Assembly: GCA_050010035.1 (NCBI GenBank)
Contig: JBEKLU010000009.1
Location: 10,982 to 74,981, forward strand
Direction: 5' to 3'
Origin: Roseiarcus sp050010035
Lineage (GTDB): Bacteria > Pseudomonadota > Alphaproteobacteria > Rhizobiales > Beijerinckiaceae
Length of the DNA stretch: 64,000 bases
This document shows, piece by piece, positions 1-9,608 of this stretch. A program made the position numbers and the translations under genes. Position 1 is the first letter of the stretch. Every line of letters starts with the position of its first letter. A model generated the notes under the pieces. That model worked only from the letters and a program-made list of their open reading frames with translations, had not been told where the DNA came from and ran no database searches.

Positions 1-377
1 GCCTGCGTCGAGGCGTCGGCGGCGGGGATCTGCCGCGCCAGCGCGAACATCAGCGCGATCGCGTGCTCGGCGGTGGTGATCGAATTGCCGAACGGCGTGT
101 TCATCACGATGACGCCGCGCGCGGTGGCGGCGGGAATGTCGACGTTGTCGACGCCGATGCCGGCGCGCCCGATCACTTTGAGCTTCTTGGCGTGTTCGAG
201 CAGCTTGGCGGTCACTTTGGTCGCCGAACGAATCGCCAGACCGTCGTAGTCGCCGATGATCTTGGCGAGTTCGTCCTTGTCGAGGCCGGGTTTGACGTCG
301 ACGTCGACGCCGCGCTCCTTGAAGATGGCGACGGCGGCGGGGGAGAGTTTGTCGGAAATGAGAACGCGGGGAGCCAT
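1..377 (-). CDS. serA: D-3-phosphoglycerate dehydrogenase, N-terminal part (cut by window edge)
   Basis: This is the first enzyme of serine synthesis, oxidising 3-phosphoglycerate to 3-phosphohydroxypyruvate with NAD. Only about 125 N-terminal residues are present; the rest lies before position 1. Translation from the ATG at 377 opens MAPRVLISDKLSPAAV and contains VIGRAGIGVDNVDIPAA, typical of the substrate-binding domain of the SerA/D-2-hydroxyacid dehydrogenase family. It lies downstream of serC on the same strand, the usual serC-serA order in Rhizobiales. The gap between them holds a pair of inverted palindromic repeats. The fold is sure; the assignment as SerA rather than a paralogue rests on the serC context. 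Confidence 0.9.
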   Translation of the reverse strand, partial: MAPRVLISDKLSPAAVAIFKERGVDVDVKPGLDKDELAKIIGDYDGLAIRSATKVTAKLLEHAKKLKVIGRAGIGVDNVDIPAATARGVIVMNTPFGNSITTAEHAIALMFALARQIPAADASTQ

Positions 378-417
378 GGGGGGATTCCTTTGCGAATGGG
401 GATGTTGAGGCGGCTGA

Positions 418-573
418 GACCCTTCTCCCGCGTGCGGGAGAAGGGGACGCGAAGCGCCGGATGAGGGGTTGGTTCGAGCGAGTTGCGGCGGCGACGGCTG
501 AGAAGCTTGCGGCGGCTGCGGGCCCTCATCCGTCGGCTTCGCCGACACCTTCTCCCGCACGCGGGAGAAGGGG
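418..573. repeat. Pair of inverted REP-like palindromic repeats between serC and serA
   Basis: Two copies of a palindrome with core CCTTCTCCCGC..GCGGGAGAAGG occur at about 420-444 and 548-572. Each is joined to the sequence CCTCATCC (reverse complement GGATGAGG), which faces inward, so the copies are in opposite orientation about 100 bp apart. Each palindrome can form an 11-bp stem. This is the organisation of bacterial repetitive extragenic palindromes, which sit as inverted pairs in intergenic DNA. Roles known for such elements are mRNA 3'-end stabilisation, termination or nucleoid-protein binding; none is shown here. Confidence 0.75.
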
Positions 574-580
574 CGGCGCC

Positions 581-1750
<1,170 letters not shown>

Positions 1751-1753
1751 GAT

Positions 1754-1800
1754 GTGCCATCCTCTCAGATGGGCGCCTCTCGTTGGGGAGAGGTGTCCCG
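1754..1800 (-). promoter_or_regulatory. Structured serC leader (two tandem hairpins), candidate serC RNA motif
   Basis: Reading the minus strand toward serC there are two adjacent hairpins. The first pairs CCTCTC with GAGAGG around loop CCCAAC (1776-1793). The second pairs GCC-ATC with GATGGC around TGAGAG (1756-1774). The Shine-Dalgarno-like GAGAGGA sits in the loop and 3' arm of the second hairpin, 3-10 bases from the ATG. Comparative genomics has described a conserved 'serC' RNA motif upstream of alphaproteobacterial serC genes; location and tandem-hairpin shape fit, but I have not aligned it to the published consensus. A weak TTGCCA-N17-TAGCAG promoter lies just upstream. Confidence 0.55.
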
Positions 1801-1876
1801 CCGCCGCTGCTACAGGACGACGCGAGGAATGGCAAGGCGAAAGTTATGGCGACAGTTATGGAAAGGCTTGTCGAGG

Positions 1877-2089
1877 CTATCCGCGCCGCTTGCGTCGGCC
1901 GCCGCCGGCGCCGCCCATTCCGCCCGACGGCGGCGCGCTGGAATCCCCCTCGCTCGTCGGCGCGGCGGGGTCGCGCGCGCGCTGGTAGCGAACGCCCGTG
2001 AAGAACAGGATCCGCGCGTCTTCGTCGCGCGCTGCGTGGTTTCTTCGCTCCGGACCCCCCGCGGGCCGAAAAAGGACTAGCTCGCCCAT
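1877..2089 (-). CDS. Small conserved hypothetical protein with ILFFTGVRY motif
   Basis: A 70-residue protein starting MGELVLFRPAGG at the ATG at 2089. A central RILFFTGVRYQR motif is followed by a basic, glycine-rich tail ending GGGRRKRRG. From memory, short proteins of this plan (an LVxFRP start, ILFFTGVRY, a basic tail) are common in Rhizobiales and have no known function. No signal peptide or membrane segment is visible. It lies upstream of serC on the same strand, but the intervening 126 bp holds the serC leader, so co-transcription is uncertain. The strongly basic tail could bind nucleic acid; that is speculation. Confidence 0.6.
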   Translation of the reverse strand: MGELVLFRPAGGPERRNHAARDEDARILFFTGVRYQRARDPAAPTSEGDSSAPPSGGMGGAGGGRRKRRG

Positions 2090-2159
2090 AGCCAAACCCC
2101 GACGGCGCCCAGCGCCATGTCGCGCTTCGCACCACGCGCGTCATTACGCTCAGGGAAGG

Positions 2160-2175
2160 TTAATACTACGTCAAC
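2160..2175 (+). promoter_or_regulatory. Candidate CtrA box upstream of the DUF2336 gene
   Basis: The sequence TTAA-TACTACG-TCAAC matches the CtrA consensus TTAA-N7-TTAAC with one mismatch. It ends 52 bp before the TTG start of the plus-strand gene at 2228. No direct evidence of binding exists. Confidence 0.4.
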
Positions 2176-2227
2176 GAGATCGCCGTAATCTGACGCTGTT
2201 TCGTCCTGGCAATGTGGAGCGCGTCTG

Positions 2228-3439
2228 TTGGCCTCGGAACTCTCTCCGACCGATCTGCCTTTCCTGGCCGCGCTCGCGCGCAGCCCGCGTCCCGCCGACC
2301 GGCTGCTCTGGTTGCGCGTCGCGACCGATTACTTTCTGACCCGACCGTTCCAGACGCGCGCCGGCGCGGCCGAGTTCGCCGCCGTCCTGTCCGAGGCCGT
2401 CCGGGACGCCGACGACGCGACGCGCTGTGCGATCGCGCGCAAACTCGCGCCCTGCGCCGAGGCCGCCGACGTCCTCGCGAGCCTCGAATCCCGTGGCGGC
2501 GAAGCCGCGCTCCACGTTCTGCAATTCGCCGCCGTCGCGCCGCGCGAGCGACTCCTCGCCGCCGCCGCAGGCGACAACGCGCGCGCTTGCGCCGTCGCGC
2601 GGCGCGACGACCTCGACGCCGAGCTCGTTCGCATCCTCGTCGATCACGAGGACATCGAAGTTCTCATCGCGCTCGCCCGGAACCGCCGGGCGCCGATCGA
2701 ACCGCGGCTTTTCGCCGCGCTCGCCCGTCGCGCCAACCAGCGGATCGAGGCGGCGCCGGATCGGCGCCTCGCCGAGGCGCTGCTCGATCGCGAGCCTGTG
2801 GGGCTGGAACACGCCGCACTGTTCCTCGAAGCGGACCGCGGCCGGCGCGCCCAGATCATGACCGCGGCTCAACGCGCCGCGCTCGGCGGGCCGAGGCTCC
2901 CTGTCCGGCGCGAAACGACGCAAGCGATCGCGCGGCTCGAGCGATTCGCGCTCGAGGCCGAACCCGAGCGCTTCGCCGACACCCTCGCCGAGGCGCTCGA
3001 ATGCCCGCTCGACCTCGCCAAGAGGATCGCCGGCGACGTCTCCGGCGAGCCGCTCGCGGTGGCGCTCGCGGCGCTCGGCGCGCCCGACGACGTCACGGTG
3101 CGCGTCCTGACCTCGCGCGATATCCAGGACGGCGCCGATTATCGCCGCGTCGGCGCTTTGGCGCGTCTGAAAGACGCCTTGAACCCGGCGGCCGCGGGAC
3201 TGGTCACGGCGGCGATTGTCGGCGATGCCGCCCGGCCGCGCGCCCGTCACCAGCCCGTTCTCGATTCCAGCGCATCGGCGACGCCGAGCCGTCCGCTCGG
3301 CGCGGGCGCGCACGACGCCTCGACGTGCGCCGAGCCGCGCACCTGGATCAAGGAGACCCAATTGACCCCCGCCGCGTTGCGCCGGCGGCGCGCCTTCGCT
3401 TTCGCCTCGGGGCGGCGACTTCTCGACGACCGAGCCTAG
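2228..3439 (+). CDS. DUF2336 domain-containing protein
   Basis: A 403-residue, alanine- and arginine-rich, mostly helical protein that resembles the alphaproteobacterial DUF2336 family, built of HEAT-like helical pairs. Repeated helices with LARN and ARRxDLD-type turns fill residues 60-330; the last 80 residues are low complexity. No signal peptide or transmembrane helix is seen. The start is a TTG at 2228, chosen because GGAG lies eight bases upstream and the nearby ATG at 2212 is in another frame. Function is unknown; alphaproteobacterial relatives often occur near cell-cycle or two-component genes. A near-consensus CtrA site precedes it. It converges on the MuiA-like gene with a 22-bp gap. 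Confidence 0.75.
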   Translation: MASELSPTDLPFLAALARSPRPADRLLWLRVATDYFLTRPFQTRAGAAEFAAVLSEAVRDADDATRCAIARKLAPCAEAADVLASLESRGGEAALHVLQFAAVAPRERLLAAAAGDNARACAVARRDDLDAELVRILVDHEDIEVLIALARNRRAPIEPRLFAALARRANQRIEAAPDRRLAEALLDREPVGLEHAALFLEADRGRRAQIMTAAQRAALGGPRLPVRRETTQAIARLERFALEAEPERFADTLAEALECPLDLAKRIAGDVSGEPLAVALAALGAPDDVTVRVLTSRDIQDGADYRRVGALARLKDALNPAAAGLVTAAIVGDAARPRARHQPVLDSSASATPSRPLGAGAHDASTCAEPRTWIKETQLTPAALRRRRAFAFASGRRLLDDRA

Positions 3440-3461
3440 GCGCTCGGCGCGGCGCCGCGGC

Positions 3462-5159
3462 CTAGCGCGCGCTGGGCGCCAGCGGCGCGCCGTCGATCAT
3501 GATCTCGCGATCGGCGGGCCATTTCAGGCGATAGGCGAAGCGGATGTCTTTCGATTCGCCCGGCGTGAGGTCGAGCGTCCAGCTCATCACGCCGCGCTTG
3601 TCGCCGACCTGCTTTCCCGTCGGCGGCGTCGTCAGCGGCGACAGATCGACCGATATCGCGGTGTTCTCCGACACCGGCATCTGGTCGATGATGAGCACCT
3701 TGATCGGGAAGGCGTGCAGATTCTTGACGCTGGTGGCGAACTCGCGCGTCTCGATCTCGGTCTGGTTGTACCAGGTCGGGTCGTTTTCCTTGCGTTTGAC
3801 CGGCGAGCGCTGAACCTTGACCTTGTCGTCGCCGCCGAACCCGAGATCGACGGCGTCGCCCGGCGCGACGAAGCCGATCCGGCTCTGGCCGACGTAGGCG
3901 CCGTCGCGCAGCAAAGCGACTTCGCCGGGAAGGATCGGCGCGTCCTCGGCATCGACGAAATGCGCCTGGACGTACGCGGTCGGATCGACCCCCGGGACGG
4001 TCTTCACCGCGAGCGTCGGCTGCGCGACCATGCGGTCGAGCACGAAGGACTTGCGCGCGCCGTCGCTCGCCAGCGTGACGCGTCCGGGCGCCTTGAATTG
4101 CGCGGCATAGGCGTTGGCCTGCAATTGCGCCGTGGCCTCCTGCGCGACGATCGGCTCGGGCGGAGGCGCGGGGACCGCCTGGGGCGCCGCCGCGTCGAGG
4201 CCGAAGACCGCTCCGGCCGGGGCGGCCCTTCCCTTCGCCATCGGCGCTTTGCCGGCTTCGGCGACCGGCGCCTCGGGCTGCCAGAAATCAATTCTTTCGC
4301 CCCGCACGTCGACGATATCGACGGCGCGGGCGACGCGCGCGGTCGAGACGGTGAGCGCGACGTCGCTCCAGTCCTCGCCGGTCGTCTGGGAAATGCCGGC
4401 CCGGCGCGTCAGCGTCAGGCTGTTGGCGTCGCCCGCGGTGTTCAGCGCCGCGTCATAGGCGGGAACCCAGCCGACGCCGGCGACGCGATAGGACAGGATG
4501 AGCGAAGCGTGCGCGCCCCGAGCGGCCGCCAGCGCGACGCTCGCGGTTCGCTCGGCCGCATCGGGCCGCGGCCTCTGACGCTGGGCTTCCAGCGCCTTGA
4601 TCTCATCGTCGAGCGAGCGCGCCTTGTCGAGCGCCGGGCGCAGGTCGGCGCCGACCTTGGCGAGCCCCGCCTCGACGGCGTCCCAGGCGGCCGCCCAGGC
4701 GCCGACCTCCAGAGGCTTGGAGTCGGGCGACAGCTTTTCCGGTCCGCTCTGCGAAAAGCGCACGATCATCGCGCGCTTGGCTTGCAGGGCGTCGATGGTC
4801 GTCTGCAGGGCCGCGCGCTCGTCGCGAAGCGAGGCGATCTTGGCGGCGAGCGCGTCGTCCGGGGCCTTGGCGCCGGCCGGCGCGACCGACGTTTCGACCG
4901 CGCCGATCGTCAGGGCCGCGTCGGCTGCGCCCTCCAGGCGCAGCGAGGCCGGATCGAGCCCAAGCGGCAGCCCCCGGAACACGACGACATTGTCGCCTTG
5001 GGAAAGGTCGACGGCGGCGACCCGCGTGACGATCGCGGCGTCGGGATAGACGGTCACCGCGTCGACTTTGGAGGCGGCTTCGATCTCGGCGGCGAACGCG
5101 GCGGCCGAAGACATCGTCGTCGCGGCGACAGTGAAAAGCGAGCGGGCGATCATGCGCAT
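3462..5159 (-). CDS. Mucoidy inhibitor MuiA family protein (DUF4140/DUF4139)
   Basis: An exported protein of 565 residues. The ATG at 5159 is preceded by GAGGAG and gives a signal peptide (MRMIARSLFTVAATTMSSAA..FAAE). An N-terminal DUF4140 region (VDAVTVYPDAAIVTRVA) is followed by a coiled-coil stretch at about residues 105-210. The C-terminal DUF4139 region begins near SYRVAGVGWVPAYDA and ends in a beta-rich domain (GVMSWTLDLTPGESKDIRF). The family is named for a mucoidy-inhibiting homologue; its biochemical role is unknown, probably at the cell envelope. An internal proline/alanine-rich linker lies near residues 310-345. A longer in-frame start at 5201 lacks a good ribosome-binding site. 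Confidence 0.85.
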   Translation of the reverse strand: MRMIARSLFTVAATTMSSAAAFAAEIEAASKVDAVTVYPDAAIVTRVAAVDLSQGDNVVVFRGLPLGLDPASLRLEGAADAALTIGAVETSVAPAGAKAPDDALAAKIASLRDERAALQTTIDALQAKRAMIVRFSQSGPEKLSPDSKPLEVGAWAAAWDAVEAGLAKVGADLRPALDKARSLDDEIKALEAQRQRPRPDAAERTASVALAAARGAHASLILSYRVAGVGWVPAYDAALNTAGDANSLTLTRRAGISQTTGEDWSDVALTVSTARVARAVDIVDVRGERIDFWQPEAPVAEAGKAPMAKGRAAPAGAVFGLDAAAPQAVPAPPPEPIVAQEATAQLQANAYAAQFKAPGRVTLASDGARKSFVLDRMVAQPTLAVKTVPGVDPTAYVQAHFVDAEDAPILPGEVALLRDGAYVGQSRIGFVAPGDAVDLGFGGDDKVKVQRSPVKRKENDPTWYNQTEIETREFATSVKNLHAFPIKVLIIDQMPVSENTAISVDLSPLTTPPTGKQVGDKRGVMSWTLDLTPGESKDIRFAYRLKWPADREIMIDGAPLAPSAR

Positions 5160-5281
5160 GGCGGCTCCTCGGACGGTTGCGATTCGGGACGAGAGGCCCA
5201 TGACGCCCAGCCGGCGAGGCGAAATTACGGTCCGCGCGCGGCATTGTCGCGACCTCGGGCGCCGCGCGCGCCCCGCCGCGC

Positions 5282-5857
5282 TCAGCCGAGGAAGCTCAGC
5301 GCCGTGGGCGCGAGATAGCCCAGCGCCATCAGCGCGGCCCCGATCGCGCCGAGGCCGACGGCGAGCCAGGCCAGAACGGTCATGCCGGTGATGATCGCCG
5401 CCGAAGCGAGGACGATGGCGATTTGCAGCGCCCCGCTGGCGTATTCGAAATGCTCGAGTTTGTGGTTCGACAATTCGCGCCCCTCGGCGGCCGCCTTGGC
5501 GCGCTCCTGGATCGCGTCGAGGCTGTCCCCGGGGCTCTTCGGATCCTTTTCGAATTTCGCCACCGTGGCCTTCCAGTCCGCGATCTGCTTTTCGTACGCC
5601 TCCTGCGCCTTGGGGTCGCTCGCCGCGGCGCGCTCGGCCTCGAAGGCCTGGGCGGCGGTTTCGGCGATCGTCGAGCGGACCTTCTTGGCCTGGTAGAAAT
5701 TGTAGAGATCGGACGATTCGATGTTCTGCTCGGTCGCGCGGTGTTCCGCGTTCTTGGCGCCGGCTTCGGCCAGAGCGAGAAAAAGCGCGAGGATGGCGAT
5801 GATCAGCGCCACCTTCTTGTCTGCGGATTCGACGGCGTCTTCGAGCGGCTCGGCCAT
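5282..5857 (-). CDS. DUF4337 domain-containing membrane protein
   Basis: A 191-residue protein starting MAEPLEDAVESADKKV. One transmembrane helix lies near the N-terminus (ALIIAILALFLALAEAGAK), then a soluble helical middle (residues 45-125), then two C-terminal hydrophobic helices (about 140-160 and 165-188). The arrangement and the SSDLYNFYQAKKVR segment match DUF4337, a family of unknown function. The start at 5857 is preferred over 5869 because GGGAGAAACA immediately precedes it. It lies on the same strand as the MuiA-like gene, 122 bp away. Confidence 0.8.
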   Translation of the reverse strand: MAEPLEDAVESADKKVALIIAILALFLALAEAGAKNAEHRATEQNIESSDLYNFYQAKKVRSTIAETAAQAFEAERAAASDPKAQEAYEKQIADWKATVAKFEKDPKSPGDSLDAIQERAKAAAEGRELSNHKLEHFEYASGALQIAIVLASAAIITGMTVLAWLAVGLGAIGAALMALGYLAPTALSFLG

Positions 5858-5941
5858 TGTTTCTCCCATGCGGCTCAGCGGCGCCGCCGGCGCCGCGAGG
5901 CCCTCAGCTACGCAGATTCGCGCTCGCTTGAAAAGCGTGGC

Positions 5942-7144
5942 CTATCTCTCGGGAGCCATCGGCTGGCCTTGCAGGACCTTGCCCGCCGGCGCGGGGTGCG
6001 ACGCTTCGCTCGCCCCGACGGGATGCGGCTGAGCCTCGCGCCGGTCGAAACCGACGAGATTCGACGGCTCCGCCGCGGCGGCCCCCCGTTTGCCCTTCAG
6101 TCGCGCCACGTCGCGCCCCAAGCGCGCGATGGCGTCGCGAAGCGCCTGATCGCCCGCCGCGCCGCCGCCGGGCGAGGCCTCGGCGGGGCCGGCTCGCGTC
6201 GCGTCGACTTCGCGCTGCAGCTCGGTCCGTTCGGCGCGCAAGGCGCCTTCCGTGATCGCGTGCGCGGCCGCGACCCGGCTCAATTGATCGGCGAAATCGC
6301 GCCTGGCGGCTTCGACCTCCCGAAGCGCCGCGTCGCGTTCGGCGATGCGCGCGAATTGCCGCCCGCTTTCGAGCAACGCTTCTTCGCGCGTCGTTTCGCT
6401 GCGCGACAGCGCCGCCTCCGCTTCGCCGAGTCGCGCGCGCGTCGCGGCCAGATCGGCGGCGAGCCTCGCGCCCTGAGCCATCGCCGCGTCGAGATCCGCG
6501 CCGAGCCGGTCGGCCACGCCCGCGCGGTCGGCGAGCGCGGCGGCGAGGCGCGCCCTTTCCGTTTCGCCCGACGTCGCCGCGCTCGCGGCGGCGCGCTCGC
6601 CGTCGGCCAGCCGAACCTCGAGCGTCGAGACGCGCGTCTGCAACGTCGCGATCGTCACGCGATTGCGATCGGCCAGGGTTTCCAGATCGAGCCGGCGCGC
6701 TTCGGCCGCGGCGAACGCCGCATCCGACGAATCGCGCTGAAACGTCACGTCGCGAAGCGCGAATTGAATCGCGCCGAGTTGACCGCGCAGCTCGCGCCCC
6801 TCGCGCTCGAGCGCGCCGATCTCCTCCCGCTGCGCGGCGATCTCGGCGGCGACCTCCTCGAGAGCGGCTAGGCGGCTCGCCTGTCGCCCGATTTCGATCC
6901 ATCGCCGCGCGGCGACCTCCTCGACCGCGCGCAAGCGCTGCTCCAGACGCAGTTCATCGACGGCGTGTTGGGCGCGCAGCGCGTCGCGCTCGGCGATCGC
7001 CTGCGCTTCGGTCAAGGGCGCCTGCAGGCGCGCCCGCGCCTCCGCCAGGCGGCGCGCGCGGCGCGTGATCGCCGGCGCCGCCGCCAACGCCAGCAGCGCG
7101 GCGACCAGAAACCCGATGCAAGAAAATATCGCCTGCTCGATCAC
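5942..7144 (-). CDS. Membrane-anchored long coiled-coil protein, unknown function
   Basis: A 400-residue protein. The N-terminus is a single transmembrane helix (IEQAIFSCIGFLVAALLALA) followed by a basic TRRARR stop-transfer sequence. Residues 35-335 are an almost uninterrupted coiled coil rich in Ala, Glu and Arg. The tail is about 60 disordered, proline-containing residues. The start is GTG at 7144 with GAGACGAAA just upstream. No enzymatic motif is visible. The architecture (inner-membrane anchor plus long cytoplasmic coiled coil) resembles Rhizobiales scaffolding proteins, but no specific relative is recognised. Confidence 0.65.
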   Translation of the reverse strand: MIEQAIFSCIGFLVAALLALAAAPAITRRARRLAEARARLQAPLTEAQAIAERDALRAQHAVDELRLEQRLRAVEEVAARRWIEIGRQASRLAALEEVAAEIAAQREEIGALEREGRELRGQLGAIQFALRDVTFQRDSSDAAFAAAEARRLDLETLADRNRVTIATLQTRVSTLEVRLADGERAAASAATSGETERARLAAALADRAGVADRLGADLDAAMAQGARLAADLAATRARLGEAEAALSRSETTREEALLESGRQFARIAERDAALREVEAARRDFADQLSRVAAAHAITEGALRAERTELQREVDATRAGPAEASPGGGAAGDQALRDAIARLGRDVARLKGKRGAAAAEPSNLVGFDRREAQPHPVGASEASHPAPAGKVLQGQPMAPER

Positions 7145-7238
7145 TTTCGTCTCAGTCCGAGGCCGAAAACGGCCGACATCATCGCATGACGCCGCCGATC
7201 AAGCAAAGAGCCTCGCAGGGATAAAACGCGCAAACCGG

Positions 7239-7811
7239 TCAGAACGGGTTCCAGGTGGCCCGCGGCGTGAACTTGAGGTAGCTGAGATTGACGCCCAAGC
7301 GGGCGCCGACGCCCGAGCGGATCGGCACGACGATCACGTTGTCGGCCCCGAGCGCCGTGAAGCCGAAGCCACCGACGAAATAGGCCGAGCCGTCGATGCC
7401 GCCGAAACGACGGAAAATCGCGTTCACCGCAGGCAGATTATAGACCAGCATCATCGTTCGGTCGCCGTCGGCGCCGGCGTCGAAGCCGATCGACGGACCC
7501 TGCCAAAAGATCTTCTCGTCGCCCGCGTTGCGGGTGTACATCTTGCCTTCGCCGTAGCGCAGGCCGCCGACGAAGGCGGCCGAAGCCTCCTGGCCGAGGA
7601 TATAGCCGTTGGGCAAGCCCCACCGCCGGCCCGCCTCCTGCACCGCCTCGGCGAGCCCGCGCGAGACGGCGCCAAAGAAATGATGGCCGCTTTCGACGAT
7701 TTCGTCGAGGGAGAAGGGAGCGGGCGCGTCGGCGAGCGCGGGACGGGTGAACGCGACGGCGCTCGCGGCGACGGCGGCGCCCAGCAATTCCCGGCGCGTC
7801 AAACTCGACAT
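7239..7811 (-). CDS. EipA-family periplasmic protein (DUF1134)
   Basis: A 190-residue exported protein. The ATG at 7811 has GGGGGAG upstream. The N-terminus is a twin-arginine-like signal (SLTRRELLGAAVAASAVAF), cleaved near RPALADA. The mature part carries DUF1134 signatures: GQEASAAFVGGLRYGEG, WQGPSIGFDAGADG, TMMLVYNLP and SGVGARLGVNLSYLKFT. In Brucella the family member EipA is a small periplasmic beta-barrel protein needed for envelope integrity. The tail ends at PRATWNPF, normal for the family. Whether the export route is Tat or Sec cannot be decided from sequence alone. Confidence 0.85.
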   Translation of the reverse strand: MSSLTRRELLGAAVAASAVAFTRPALADAPAPFSLDEIVESGHHFFGAVSRGLAEAVQEAGRRWGLPNGYILGQEASAAFVGGLRYGEGKMYTRNAGDEKIFWQGPSIGFDAGADGDRTMMLVYNLPAVNAIFRRFGGIDGSAYFVGGFGFTALGADNVIVVPIRSGVGARLGVNLSYLKFTPRATWNPF

Positions 7812-7948
7812 CGCAGTTCTCCCCCTTTGCCCGTCGACCGTTCGGCCGCGCGCGTCAGCCTTCCCGGCAAAAAGTGTCGGCCTGATGGCGAATCGCCGGT
7901 CCGACCCGCGCTCGCGCAAGACTATCGTCGCGGCGCGTTGACGTCATC

Positions 7949-8800
7949 TTAACGATCCCCAAACCGCGCCGCCAGGCGCGGATCGCCCCAGGCGACGAAG
8001 CCGCCGTTGCGCAATCCCGCGCTTGCCTTGCCATAGACCAGCGGGCCGCCCTCGACCGAGAGCACGACGCCGCCGGCGGCGCGAAGCACCGCGTCGCCCG
8101 CCGCGGTGTCCCATTCCATCGTCGGGGCGAAGCGCGGATAGACGTCGCCCTCGCCTTCGGCGATGACGCAAAACTTCAGCGACGACCCCGCCGAGCGGCG
8201 CTCGCCGACGGGCAGTCGCGCGAGGAACGCCTCGGTCGCCGGATCGCCGTGCGAGCGGCTCGCCAGCGCGACGAGGGATCGGGGCGCCGGCCGCGCGCGC
8301 AAGGGCCGCCACGAGGCCGCGTCCGGCAGATCGTCCCCGGGGAGCGCCGAACACGCGAAGGCGGTCTCGCCGCCGAACCACAAACGTTCGAGCGCAGGCG
8401 CGTAAACCGCGCCGGCGATCGGGACGCGATCGTCGACGAGCGCGACGTTGATCGTGAACTCGCCGTTGCGGGCGATGAATTCCCGGGTTCCGTCGAGCGG
8501 ATCGACCAGGACGAAGCGTCGGGCGACCTCGATCGCCTCGCCCGCCGCCGTCGCCTCCTCGGCGACGATCGGGATCGGCGTCGCCAACCGACGCAGGCGC
8601 TCGCGGATGACCGCTTCGGCCCGTTCGTCGGCCGCGGTCACCGGGCTCCCGTCCGGCTTGGCGCGCGCTGCGGCGCCGCGTCGATATTCCTCCATCACCG
8701 CCGGGCCGGCCGCCAGGGCGATCCGGGCGAAGAACCGTGCAATGGCGTCGCGCGATTCGCGCTCGAGATCGAACGGCCGCGCCAATCCGTCCGCGGTCAT
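7949..8800 (-). CDS. cysQ: 3'(2'),5'-bisphosphate nucleotidase CysQ
   Basis: A 283-residue member of the inositol monophosphatase superfamily that dephosphorylates PAP (and PAPS), the by-product of sulfate assimilation. Metal ligands are visible: EE at 81-82, the DPLDGTREFI motif (D100, D103) and the C-terminal EWDTAAGDAVL motif. The acidic FTINVALVDD stretch after the first motif is typical of CysQ rather than SuhB. Start ATG at 8800. Divergent from chpT with 131 bp between them. Confidence 0.92.
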   Translation of the reverse strand: MTADGLARPFDLERESRDAIARFFARIALAAGPAVMEEYRRGAAARAKPDGSPVTAADERAEAVIRERLRRLATPIPIVAEEATAAGEAIEVARRFVLVDPLDGTREFIARNGEFTINVALVDDRVPIAGAVYAPALERLWFGGETAFACSALPGDDLPDAASWRPLRARPAPRSLVALASRSHGDPATEAFLARLPVGERRSAGSSLKFCVIAEGEGDVYPRFAPTMEWDTAAGDAVLRAAGGVVLSVEGGPLVYGKASAGLRNGGFVAWGDPRLAARFGDR

Positions 8801-8931
8801 CGATAATCCGTCCTTCGCATCGACGTCCTCATTGCGCAGTCGCGGGGCGCCTGCGAATCCGATAGAATCGCCACGCGCCCGCTCGCGTGATTCGCCGCGC
8901 CGACGGCGGCTAAGACCACAGGATCAGCCCC

Positions 8932-9588
8932 ATGACAATTGCCGCCCTCGCACCGATGGACCTCGCCGCTCTGCTTTGCTCGCGCGTCTGCCACGACGTG
9001 ATCAGCCCGGTCGGCGCGATCGTCAACGGTCTTGAAGTCCTCGAAGACGAAAAAGACCCACAAATGCGCGAGGTCGCGATCGAACTGATCAAGAAGAGCG
9101 CCGCCTCGGCGTCGGCGCGGCTGCAATTCTGTCGATTGGCCTTCGGCGCGGCCGGCTCCGTCGGCGCGGCCGTCGACACCGGCGACGCCGAAGCGGTGAT
9201 GCGCGGCCTCATCGCCAACGACCGCACCACCCTGGCGTGGAACCCGGCGCGCCAGTTCGCGCCCAAGAACAAGGTCAAGCTGCTGCTCAATCTCGGCCTC
9301 ATCGCCTTGTCGGCGATACCGCGGGGCGGCGTCGTCACCGTCGATTTCACCGGCGCGGACGAAACGCTCGCCATCCGCGTCGAGGCCAAAGGGCCCAACG
9401 CCCGGCTCGCTCACGGCGTCGCCGAGCTCGTCGCCGGCCGATCGGAGAGCGGCGTGGTCGACGCGCACACCATCCAGCCGTTCTTCGCCGGGCTCGTGGC
9501 GCGCGATTGCGGCATGGAGGTCGCGATCGTCGTGGGGCCGGAAACGGTGACGCTCGAAGCGCGGCCCGTGATCGCGGTCGCCGCGTGA
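8932..9588 (+). CDS. chpT: Histidine phosphotransferase ChpT
   Basis: A 218-residue cytoplasmic phosphotransferase of the alphaproteobacterial cell-cycle phosphorelay, relaying phosphate from the hybrid kinase CckA to CtrA and CpdR. The acceptor is H21 in SRVCHDVISPVGAI, at the start of the dimerising helical hairpin; a degenerate ATPase-like domain follows (FAPKNKVKLLLNLGLIALS). The ribosome-binding site is AGGATC before ATG 8932. The next gene on the same strand is a single-domain response regulator, with a CtrA-like site between them. Confidence 0.92.
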   Translation: MTIAALAPMDLAALLCSRVCHDVISPVGAIVNGLEVLEDEKDPQMREVAIELIKKSAASASARLQFCRLAFGAAGSVGAAVDTGDAEAVMRGLIANDRTTLAWNPARQFAPKNKVKLLLNLGLIALSAIPRGGVVTVDFTGADETLAIRVEAKGPNARLAHGVAELVAGRSESGVVDAHTIQPFFAGLVARDCGMEVAIVVGPETVTLEARPVIAVAA

Positions 9589-9608
9589 CGAATCGTCGAG
9601 CATCGCAT

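Noticed and set aside
3437..3464. TAGGC/GCCTA stem between convergent genes at 3.4 kb
   Set aside because: Short stem, no T-tract, and built from the two stop-codon contexts; too weak to call a terminator.
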